Shown here: positions 54,820 through 64,000 of the stretch, in pieces | How positions within the stretch are numbered: position 1 is the stretch's first letter | Layout of the letters: the number at the start of each line of letters is the position of its first letter | Origin: Tipula vernalis | Taxonomy: Eukaryota; Arthropoda; Insecta; Diptera; Tipulidae | Direction of reading: 5' to 3' | Length of the DNA stretch: 64,000 nucleotides | Assembly: GCA_958295665.1 (NCBI GenBank) | Contig: OY282560.1 | Location: forward strand, 312,585,236 to 312,649,235 | Program-made: the position numbers and the translations under genes | Notes under the pieces: generated by a model | Database searches by the model: none | The model's input: the letters and a program-made list of their open reading frames with translations, nothing else | Told to the model about the DNA's origin: nothing

Positions 54820-55900
54820 GTTCTTGTACTTGGTGAAAAATCTTCCAAATATCACCTGGAATTTTGACCGTGAACTCAATTCCATTCTTCCAAATAATAT
54901 AAAGTCAGATGCAGAATCATTATTCTTTGATGCAATGCTTGGTTATAATTTAAACCAAATTAACTCCATTGCTAAACATCTGGAAAAATTTTTCAGTCTT
55001 GTCTGCACCAATGAAGTAGATGCATTTAAAGTAACTGAGTCACTCAATAATCCATTTGTCGTAAATGATATCAATACTAACTGTACAAATCAAATACAAC
55101 TTTAAGAATACAAACCGCATATTTGTCTGCAGGTTTATTTGGAAGCAGTGAATTGGGATGAGATTCTAAATGCGAGGCATGTGAGTGAAAATGACAACAA
55201 ATTTTATGAGATGAACTACATGTGCGTATTTCCAAGATATCTCCAAGTATTCACCCTCCATGTTTCGATAACCGGCTTATAAATCTAAAAAATCTTAAAT
55301 GTAAGGCCTATCTACTGCAATGATGAAATCAAGTTAGGAAATCGACAAGCTGTCCTTTTTAAAACAGAGTGAGGAATTTGATGTCTATTTCAAATTTAAG
55401 TGCAAGTCAGTTCTGGAAATATTTTAAGTTTAAACGTGAAATTGAGGGATACCCTGTCAATATAACCTTCAACAATATCAGCACATCAGCTGTACTGTTT
55501 CAGGAACAGACGACGCTTGGTTCCGTCTATCTGTAGTTCCACTCTGATAAATCGAACTACAAAGACCGTTCATGAAAAATCCGCCAACACTTCCAAGAAC
55601 AATTCAGGAATAAATTGTCTTACATTGAACCTGACAAATCAAACTTGCACAAATGTATCAAATTAGTTAATCCCATTAAGAACGGTAACCTGATCATTGA
55701 AGGACAGGTTGGGCCAATGATTGACCCCTTGGAAATCACAGAAATAATAGCAGACTATTATGAGTCGGTTTCTCGTACAAATACTAATCCCAGTGTCACT
55801 TTTTCAAAATATCTCAATTTCAAAATCCACATGAAAAACGTACGAAGGAAAGATAACTCTGATTTAAACATACTATACCCGATCATTAACTACAATACAT
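54820..55900 (+). pseudogene. LINE ORF2 fragments (region between endonuclease and reverse transcriptase)
   Basis: The first fragment has VNWDEILNARHVSENDNKFY near 55145 and FKREIEGYPVNITFNNIST near 55430. The second (55615-55902) has IKLVNPIKNGNLIIEGQVGP and LEITEIIADYYESVS. These phrases are typical of the linker ahead of reverse transcriptase in Jockey-type LINEs. They appear to derive from two different elements. No catalytic boxes remain. Confidence 0.6.
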
Positions 55901-55902
55901 AG

Positions 55903-56808
55903 TGGATTAGATTAGAGAACTTTCTTCTAATTTTAATAGCATTCGAGGGTCTCCTTCTCGAAAAATGTTATTGTATTAAATTAATGGTCATTAAGTTTTA
56001 TGGTGTCATAAATGACACTATAAAACACAATGACAATAGCAGAAAATAATCCTCTAATGAGTCACTCTTGTCATCATAAAACATCATGGTTAGAGCAATT
56101 TAATTGGCATCGACCATTATATTTGATGGTGCCACTATTGACCCCGTAAAAGCAGGTGTAATTATTCAGTTTACGATAAAGAATAATAAAATGCTAATTA
56201 GGTAAAGTGTTTAAACTTAATCGTTGTTATTATGCAAAGGTCCTCTATTCACAACAACTCACCACATTTGGGCTTGGAAAAATATTTCAAATCATCTTTA
56301 TGTTCGATTGAAGGCAAAAAATTGGGAAAGAAAACATTTTGTCAAATTAAAAATTAATTCAAATCATACTAAACAAGTTATTTAAAATAAAACAATGACG
56401 AATTTATAAAAACAAATAGGCGTCGATTTTAATTACCAAATAACTTGACTCCATACGTCGTAAATGAGATAACTGGGCGCAGATCACACAATATTCTTGT
56501 CCGCCACAGTCAACATGTTAATGCTCACACACTTGACACTACACTGTACTCCTCTCTCCTATTCGTCATTTTAAAACCGAATTGGTGTTTTAATTTGAAA
56601 TTTCAACTTTTATTTTTTTTCAGTTACGAAGGAACTCTTGAACGTATCAGACGCAAATTTTTTTTTTTACGCCCTGAGGAAATATTTAGTTAACCTTCAT
56701 CTTATCAAGTTTTAATTTAATTTTTTGTGTAGTTAAGTTTGCTAACTAGTTAAGCTAGTTGCAGTAATTAATAAATATTAAGTTTTTTTTTTTTTGTTTT
56801 GTTTTAAA
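55903..56808. other. Upstream region of the plus-strand CLIP protease
   Basis: AT-rich; no gene recognised. It should contain the promoter of the protease gene whose start codon is at 56809, but I see no convincing TATA box. An open frame at 56445-56693 has no recognisable features. Confidence 0.45.
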
Positions 56809-59800
56809 ATGAAGAATTTTTTAGTTTTTGTGATTTTAATAATATTTAATGTTTTTGTTGTAAGCAATGCACGTAAGTCTCGATATTTTTGAAAAGTGTT
56901 TTTTTTTTGTGTGAACTCTCAAATGGATGATCGATCATTTTGTTTTTCTTTATTTGCATAGTACAATTATTTATGTAAGACTTTTTGTAAGATGATCTGT
57001 GGTTTTTTTCATTTTTTGTTTTGTTTAACAAGTTCCCATCGGAATTAAAAATGACCGCGAATGTTGTTTTGATTTCGTTTTGTATTATGTATGCGTGTTT
57101 GTGAATACATAGATTGATGTTTAGTAACGGTGGTTCAAGGTTTATCAATTTTGAATTAAAATTGAATTATTATACGCTCTGGGCAGTATTCATGGATACA
57201 ATTTTGTGACGTATGTATGATTTTTATGTATAGAACCGTGTAAAGTCGTAACCTTTACAAATTTTATAAAGTGATGACGACACGCTTGTACGAACAACAA
57301 AATCAGGTTTTATTGCATAAGTGATGGCACAAACAATAAACAAGTCCAAATCGTTATTGTATGTATCTATTTTCGCTTGGGGAATCCCATAAAATATTTG
57401 CATATCCAGTTTTTGGTTTTGTAATAAAACAAAATTATGTTCTTAGAAATAAATTGCAGACAACTCATAAAACTGGGCAAAACACACTTAAAGTTTATCA
57501 ACCAGAATAAAAAAATAAACCGATCGCATTATTATGAAATATGATCATGGTTTTGTTTGCAAGATTACGCTCGACCTTAGTTCATCAAAAGTTGGAACAT
57601 GATGATTGGGACATTGTTTATTTACTTGGGTTTTTTTTTTGTGCTAATCATTGAAAACAATTTAGTCCGTTTAATAATTTGTGTGTGTGCGTAATAAGAG
57701 AAGAATAATAGGTTTATTGCATCTTGATATATTTCATTAACGCCGGGTTTATTTATGGTGTTTTAAGCTTATCCTTGAACAGAATTGAACTTTAGAAAGA
57801 AGCCAAAATGTTGAAATTAATTTTCGAAAGTTGTTTAGTCAAACAAAAACATTTTCAAAATAAATCTTCTCTCACCACTGCCTTTACTATAAATAAGTTT
57901 CCACACGGAAACATGTCTGCCAAATTTTTCGGTGACCCGGTATTTGCCTTCCCTGGTTAATAAAGATTCCACTGAAATCTTAATCTACTTTATTCCGGAT
58001 CATAACATCTGTAGAAAACCCATGAAAAAATTGTAATTTCGCTTATCATCTAAAATTCTAAATAAGACACTAAGCTTCAGTAACATCTATTGAGAATTTT
58101 TAGCATTTGATTTAATAGAATACCAGAATTTAAAATAAATTTCAATAAAATTTCTAGAATATGATAAAATTCCAGGAAATAAAATATAAAAATTTGGTAA
58201 CTTGTTCACGTGTATGTTAAACCACATGATTGTACATATATCGCGGTTATACGTAGTACAATATTTTACGATATTTTTAAAAGATGTCTAAGAAACTTTT
58301 CAAGTGTACTGTGTACCGCGTCTATCTCCTGCATATACAATAATGGGATGCCATTATAGGAAACCTCTTGATATGGTCTCGTCTGGGTCATGGGTCTCCC
58401 ATGTATTCTTAGTATATTTGTCCCAACATCAGTTGATTTTGTTTTATGGACATAGTAAATCCCGTTTTGCCTTACATCGCCTCGCTTTCTGCTTATTTTC
58501 CATCTATATGCAGAGCCTAAAACATATCGTGGATTTTTTGGCGTTCATGATCATTAAAATTAATGGAACATTTAAAAACGCACCCTACAGCACATCCTTA
58601 AGTTATTCTTCGTGATCTCTTTACATTGCCTTTTGAAACTGCGATTTCTCGCCCCTGATTTCGCAATTTTTTTGTTATATTTTTTCTGCACAAAATAAAG
58701 GATTACGTTGTTTTTTGCGTGTTAATTCCTTTTGGTTAGTTTTAATTTCACTCAAATTTATATGACTTGAAACATGACCTGGGTTGGCTGATGAAGAAGT
58801 GATATTTTCATGTTTAGCTTTGTCATATCGGTCTATTGGATTAAAATCAGGATCTAAATCTGAATCATCTGTATTTATGTCGGAACATGAACTGCTTAAA
58901 TTTATTTGATTTACACATTTATTTGATACACTTTATTTTGATCAAATTCTGCATTTCTTAAAATCTTCAAAGTGAAAAAAATAATTATGAAACTTCTACA
59001 CACCATAAAAGTTAATGACAAAGAGGTTACAAGAGGGTTACACTTGTGTCTTTCTTTTTGGATGTTTTATTAAATAATTTTTAAACTATGTAGTGCGAAG
59101 AAGTTTCTCGGTTATTGATTTTATTGTATAAATGGATTTGCCCATAAATCAGTCATCTACCTAGACTTACTCTTCCACTTCCGGTGCAATAGATCAAACC
59201 GGTGATGCTTGTTGATCAAAGTTAATCATTTTTGTTTCTTCACACAATACACACTCTACACAATTTAAAATATCTACCTTCCACAAACGCGTACGAAGCA
59301 AGAATAAAACAGATTGAGAAAAAATCTTCTGTTTATACAAAAATTTTCCTTAGGACCGTTGAAAATTAAAAAAAACCGTTATTTTGGACTTAAACCAAGC
59401 TAGAACGATAGACATTTTCACTAATTCGGAACGACATTTGACTGGTAACAAAAAAAAAAATGGCTTCATCATTCTTTTGCGTTTCCATTTTGTAAAATTT
59501 AACATGGCGGATATTGTAAGTCGTTTCAATAACAAAACAAATGTAGAACAAATCATTAGATGTAGGTAGTTCTTTCAATATCTGACATAATGACAGATTT
59601 GACACAGCTGCAACTTCGGATAGTTATTTAACTAATGACCTTGAAGAATTTTTTGGTTATTATTTGAAGACGTCCATTTTTCCTAATTACTGTATACCAC
59701 TAAATTTTACATTGTTTTACTTTTAAACTTGGCAGTCTAATCACGAGAAAACAAGAAACTTCATGTCTCCATATGAATTGATCAACACTACACCGTCTTT

Positions 59801-61175
59801 TATTTAAATCAAAGCAAAACTGAAACAAGCCACATTGAAACAAAGGCTACTATGATAAAGTAGATATTTTGAATTTTATATAGTAACTTTAGATAAACGA
59901 ATAAACTTGAATAAAATATTGAATATTGACGTTAATAAATTGTTAAAAATTAATTTGTCTGTCTACCTATATTTATTACAGAAAATCCAAGCTTTGGAGA
60001 ATGCTTCACCCCAGCAAATGCACGCGGTCTTTGCCAATATCTTAAACAATGTACCAGTGTATTCAATTTATTGTTGAAAGGAAACCAATTGTCACAAGAC
60101 CAACGAACATATTTGACGCGCAGTCAATGTGGATATCGTGACAATCAACCGCTTGTCTGTTGTCCAGATCCATTAATATCAACCGGTAGTGGTAACGTAT
60201 TACCACAGCCAGGTGAATGTGGTATTGATCCCAGCAATCGTATCATTGGTGGTACTGAAACTGATGTCGATGAATTCCCATGGATGGCATTGTTGGAATA
60301 TTCAAAGCGTAAGTTTTATAAACAAAATGTCCGCTATTTAAATACATAATAAACGTTGTAATTTCTTTATATTTGTAGCTCAAAACAAAAAGGGATTCCA
60401 TTGTGGTGGAGTTTTTATTAGTAAACGATATGTTGTAACCGCTTCTCATTGTGTGAACGGAAAAGATATTCCAACGACATGGGTGCTGTAAGTGTATAGT
60501 CGATTTTATCGAATTAATAGGCCAAATCTATATTTGTATTTTTTTCTTTCAAACAGTTCAAGTGTCCGATTGGGTGAACATGATTTATCAACAGAGACAG
60601 ATTGTGTAACAACAAAAACCGGTCAGGATTGCAATGCACCACCTATTGATGTACCAATCTCGGAGAAAATTCCTCATGAACAGTACGATCCACAATCGAA
60701 AAATCAAATCAACGATGTTGCCCTATTGCGACTACAATACGATGTTCCATCCACAGATTTTGTAAAACCAATTTGTTTGCCCCGGCAACAACAATTGCGA
60801 TTATTTAATTATGATGGTGTTCAATTAGATGTCGCCGGTTGGGGTAAAACAGAAAATGTGAGCCAAAGCAATGTTAAACTAAAGGTTCGCATTAATGGAT
60901 TCAATATTCAACAATGTAGTAATGTTTACAATCGTTTGGGTGTTACCCTACAAAGTACACAATTATGTGCGGGTGGTGAACGTGGTTTTGATTCGTGTCG
61001 TGGTGATTCAGGTGGTCCAATTATGACAGTCGACCGTAGTGGTGATACACCGTATTGGTATTTAGTAGGTGTTGTATCATTTGGCCCATCACCATGTGCA
61101 CAAGATGGATGGCCAGGTGTATATACAAGAATCGGTTCATATGTTGACTGGATTGAATCAAAAATGTACGCTTAA
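56809..61175 (+). CDS. Easter-like CLIP-domain serine protease, complete, four exons
   Basis: Exons are 56809-56872, 59982-60308, 60379-60487 and 60557-61175 (GT/AG, phases 1, 1, 2), giving 372 residues. Exon 1 is a signal peptide (MKNFLVFVILIIFNVFVVSNA). Exon 2 has a CLIP domain with all six cysteines (GEC, GLC, KQC, SQC, CC at residues ~28-80) and the zymogen site SNR-IIGG. The triad is His in VTASHC (exon 3), Asp in NDVALLRL, and Ser in SCRGDSGGP. The Asp before SCRG gives trypsin-like preference, and SFGPSPC and GWPGVYT keep an open S1 pocket. Group-B enzymes of this kind act in haemolymph cascades (Toll ligand processing or melanisation); which one is not decidable here. AATAAA at 61230 follows. 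Its sister gene lies inverted at 24.9-26.1 kb. Confidence 0.92.
56873..59981 (+). other. First intron of the CLIP protease, 3.1 kb
   Basis: Bounded by GTAAGT and TTATTACAG. AT-rich. It contains the remnant described at 58310-58935 on the opposite strand and otherwise no recognisable feature. Confidence 0.8.
58310..58935 (-). pseudogene. Unidentified protein remnant, transposon-like
   Basis: On the minus strand about 83 codons are open (58930-58670): acidic and Ser-rich, with CSDINTDDSDLDPDFNPID and a basic end (ELTRKKQR). Farther down, broken frames read HERQKIHDMF and KTGFTMSIKQN. The order of an acidic N terminus and a Cys/His-poor middle recalls unnamed DDE-type transposon proteins of insects. 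I cannot name it. Confidence 0.35.
60309..60378 (+). other. Second intron of the CLIP protease
   Basis: A 70-bp intron, GTAAGT to TTTGTAG. The matching intron in the sister gene is 71 bp and similar. Confidence 0.85.
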
Positions 61176-61229
61176 GAATTGATACACTGTATAGAAGTCG
61201 GTTTTTTAAATTTTGAACAAAAAATACTA

Positions 61230-61235
61230 AATAAA
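61230..61235 (+). terminator. Poly-A signal of the CLIP protease
   Basis: AATAAA 54 nt past the stop codon. Confidence 0.6.
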
Positions 61236-61239
61236 ACAA

Positions 61240-62150
61240 CATTGATAAAAAATAACTCCTTTGTATGGTTTTATATATTTCTTAATTACAAAAACGATTT
61301 CTTACGTTTATTTTTAACTTTTAGTTCACAAACTTGTTTTATTATTTTATTATTTGTTTCTTTGTATAGCACTGAAACGTATGACGAAACGCGGAAAGCG
61401 AAATTCTTCTTTATTATATTTCTCTGGGTATGTGTGTGTGTTTTTATGCGTCAGTGATGTTGGATGTAACTTGTATCTAACCGAACGCTTACACACGCCG
61501 AGGAGCCGTAAAGCCGAAATCAATTTTAGCAAAACTGATTATCGATTATGGAACATACTCCCGGAAACGCCCCGGAAAGTGAACTGCCCTTCCCGATCTT
61601 ATTGTCTCCTAACAAATATACAGTTTTTAACTTATCAATTGGAGGAGTATGGAGTGAAGCCCGAACAGCGCTAGTCCTAACAAAATCATGTATACATAAA
61701 TTAAAACTTTTGCGAAAGAAAATGGCTGGTTTGCTTTGTTTAGTTTTGGTTGAGACCTGTTCACGGTGGTGCGTACTTACCAACCAAACTTTGAGTATTT
61801 TGAGGGAGCTTAGATTTTTAAAATTAAATACAACCATGTGCCCAAGTGGTACAATCTTTATTAACGGATGGCCACATACCTCGCACGAACGAGTTTTGTT
61901 TATGCTTTAACGTCTGAGTGAGCCACCTTGTGAAAATGATCAAAAATCGATCTGCGAAGTATATGGTGTATTATTTGAAGCCATGGTAACAGGTGTCAAC
62001 CTTAGGAAAATTTAGGATTCTCGTTACTTTTTACTGCGAAAATCTAGATCGAGAAAACTCGAGAAATTATTATCTTTCCCCGAAAACTGCCTTATATGGA
62101 ACAGCTACTCTCGATGTCCCGATGTCCCAACGTAGTAAGTAAAATTTCCT
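61240..62150. other. Intergenic stretch
   Basis: Overlapping open frames on both strands (61526-61910) share no features with proteins I know. Nothing else is supported. Confidence 0.4.
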
Positions 62151-62632
62151 AATCACTACTTACGAAGGTCATCGATATGATGTCTCCAAAGCACAGAGTT
62201 ATCGACAGTTAGTCCTAAGTACGAAAGATTTATCGACATCAAATTTAACACAACCATCTTTACAAGCAATTTGATTGCAATTACGAACGTGATAAAGAAT
62301 ATTAGGGTCTACAAAAAAAGCATCACTACTCATTGTTTTTGTACTTAGGAAGATTGTGTGTGCGGAGTACCAGTTCTTCAGGAGGATTAGATACGATTAC
62401 ATTTGTTGAGTAATACTATTACGTTCAAGTTGATTGTACATGAACGCCAGGTCATCCGCGAAACTGGCAATAAAAATCAATATAAAAAATTGAATTCAAA
62501 TATATCAAAAAAAAGACCTAACACTGAACCTTGCGGAACGCCATCGTTTAAATTTTAGGCTAACTCATAATACTTTTAATCTGAACAACCTGAGATCTGT
62601 CGGATAAGTATGAGCACAACCAAAGTAAACTA
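62150..62632 (-). pseudogene. LINE reverse-transcriptase scrap
   Basis: Minus-strand phrases in order are LCSYLSDRSQVVQIK, GVPQGSVLGLFF, IASFADDLAFMYNQLERN (the FADD catalytic box) and YLGLTVDNSVLWRHHIDDL. The frames change between them, so the copy is dead. It begins exactly where the gypsy integrase on the same strand stops. Confidence 0.72.
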
Positions 62633-64000
62633 ACCTTGCTGAAAACCTTGGTTATTTGCTCGTATGTCATATCGAGCTTTCATCTGGTCACTTGACATCC
62701 GCATTTTCTCCCGTTCAAATTGATGAATCTCATTAAGTTCCTCTTTCATTCGGTCTACATAATACCGTCCACATAAAGCCGCTGATGGTACAGCCCCAAA
62801 CTTTAGATCTCTAGGTAATCGTAGGTTATCTCCAAATAACGTTTTAGATGATCGATAGGCCATCAGAAACATCGGTATATGCCGATCCCAGTTGCGTTGG
62901 GTTTTCTCAACGACCTTTGCTAGATATTCCTCCAATGTACCATTGAATCTTTCCACCATAGCATCAGACAGTGGATGGAAAGGCGTTGTTCTCGTTTAAT
63001 TTATATCGAGCATCTGGCTTATTTCTTGAAATATCACCGATTCAAAATTCCTTCCTTGATCGGTATGAATCTCCATCGGCACTCCAAATCTGCTAATCCA
63101 GTTGTTTGCCACGGCATCAGCTATTGTTGTCGTCTCCTGATTGGGAATGGGGTACACCTCCGGCCATTTGCTGAAATAATCCATGATTACTAGCTCATAT
63201 TTTTTGCCGCTCTCAGTGGTGGGAAATGGCCCCGCCACATCCATTGCAATTCTTTCGAATGGTGCTCCGACGTTATGTTGTTTCAAGGTTCCACGACTTT
63301 TGCGTGCGGGTCCCTTCACCGCCGTACATTGGTCACATTTTTGGTACCATCCTATCACAGACTGCCTATATCCTGCCCAGTAGAATCGTTGACGTAGCTT
63401 TGCTAGTGTTTTATTAATTCCTAGGTGGCCCCGACTTGTCCCTCCATGATACTCCTTCAGGATTTTCGCAATCCGGCACTTTGGTATCACCAGCAACAAT
63501 TGCTTCACTTTGCCATCCGTGCTTGCCCACAATCGTTTTAAACAGCCATTCTCAAGACGGAGGCTATCCCATTGAGCCCAATAAGCCTTGACAATGGGAG
63601 TTTTGTCCGCGATCTCGCTCCAAGTTGGCCGGTGTTCCTTTTCCTTCCATTCCATTATCACTGATAAGTCCGTATCTTCCGCAATTGCTCTTTTCTGATC
63701 ATTTCGTCGGTCCACTCCTCATCAGGCAGCACTTGCGTAAGCCTAACGTCAATGATGCCTTCGTTTCTTTCAACATGGCCACAATGTTTACATTCTACTG
63801 GACACGGCCGTCTTGATAATGCGTTGGCATTTCCGTGTGCACTTCTCTTCCGATATTCGATTTGGAAATCGTAGCTTTGAAAACGTTCGATCCCGCGTGC
63901 TATCTGTCCCTCTGGATTCTTGAAATGTAACAGCGACCGTAAAGCATCGTGATCTGTCCGTAAATGGAATTTTTGGCCATAAAGATACTAATGGAAATGC
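62633..64000 (-). pseudogene. Gypsy-type pol: RNase H and integrase, runs off the window
   Basis: From the right edge the minus strand encodes RNase H (FHLRTDHDALRSLLHFKNP, AHGNANALSRRP). After a frameshift near 63690 comes a zinc-binding integrase N terminus (GHLGINKTLAKLRQRFYW, CDQCTAVKGP) and the integrase core (MDVAGPFPTTESG, HTDQGRNFES). A single in-frame TAA at 62996-62998 precedes TRTTPFHPLSDAMVERFNGT (catalytic Glu). The reading ends at NNQGFQQG, near 62633, where a LINE fragment takes over. The reverse transcriptase and the LTR should lie beyond 64000. Two lesions make this copy inactive. Confidence 0.85.

Noticed and set aside
56445..56693. Possible upstream exon of the CLIP protease
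   Set aside because: The signal-peptide exon at 56809 already starts with ATG and has a good donor, and this frame ends in stops before it.
61526..61910. Overlapping open frames on both strands past the CLIP protease
   Set aside because: Neither strand shows motifs, splice context or family resemblance.

Overview
The window is AT-rich eukaryotic DNA from an insect, most likely a fly. It has interrupted genes with GT/AG introns, a midnolin/stuxnet orthologue, easter-like CLIP-domain serine proteases, and a dense mix of insect-type transposable elements (Jockey and LOA-type LINEs, copia, gypsy, mariner/Tc1, pogo-like, Helitron, MITEs, a tRNA-derived SINE). I found no bacterial operons, tRNA/rRNA genes or CRISPR.

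Layout. 1-5.6 kb: the last two visible exons of midnolin (+), with two SINE copies in the intron. 6.3-12.2 kb: a mariner pseudogene carrying a nested MITE, a LINE RNase H remnant and a foldback-like composite of short tandem repeats. 13.1-17.7 kb: a complete five-exon secreted serine protease (-), whose long intron holds LINE and mariner remnants and a MITE. 18.6-22.3 kb: a copia element with both LTRs and a target-site duplication. 24.9-26.1 kb: three exons of a CLIP serine protease paralogue (-) that looks unable to be activated. 26-32 kb: simple-repeat arrays, gypsy and Tc1 remnants and a dispersed ~107-bp repeat. 32.3-36.8 kb: a decayed Helitron with a mariner copy inserted in it. 39-44.3 kb: a damaged but nearly complete LOA-type LINE. 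45-52.9 kb: a giant inverted repeat (arms ~1.25 kb) with tRNA-like internal-promoter modules; a full-length Jockey-clade LINE with both reading frames open is inserted in its right arm. 52.8-53.7 kb: a 167-bp tandem repeat that shares sequence with the outer end of the palindrome. 53.8-55.9 kb: pogo-like and LINE remnants. 56.8-61.2 kb: a complete four-exon CLIP serine protease (+), the intact sister of the 25-kb copy. 62.1-64 kb: a LINE reverse-transcriptase scrap abutting a gypsy-type pol (-) that runs off the window.

Host genes are therefore few: midnolin (nuclear protein turnover), one digestive- or haemolymph-type S1 protease, and an inverted pair of easter-like CLIP proteases about 30 kb apart. 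The rest is layered mobile DNA. The most noteworthy items are the apparently intact LINE with a 15-bp target duplication and a 4-nt ORF overlap, the palindrome with tRNA-like modules that it interrupts, the divergent CLIP protease whose activation site and S1 pocket are altered although its catalytic triad survives, and a new-looking tRNA-derived SINE with a target-site duplication. All assignments come from reading the sequence; no database was searched.
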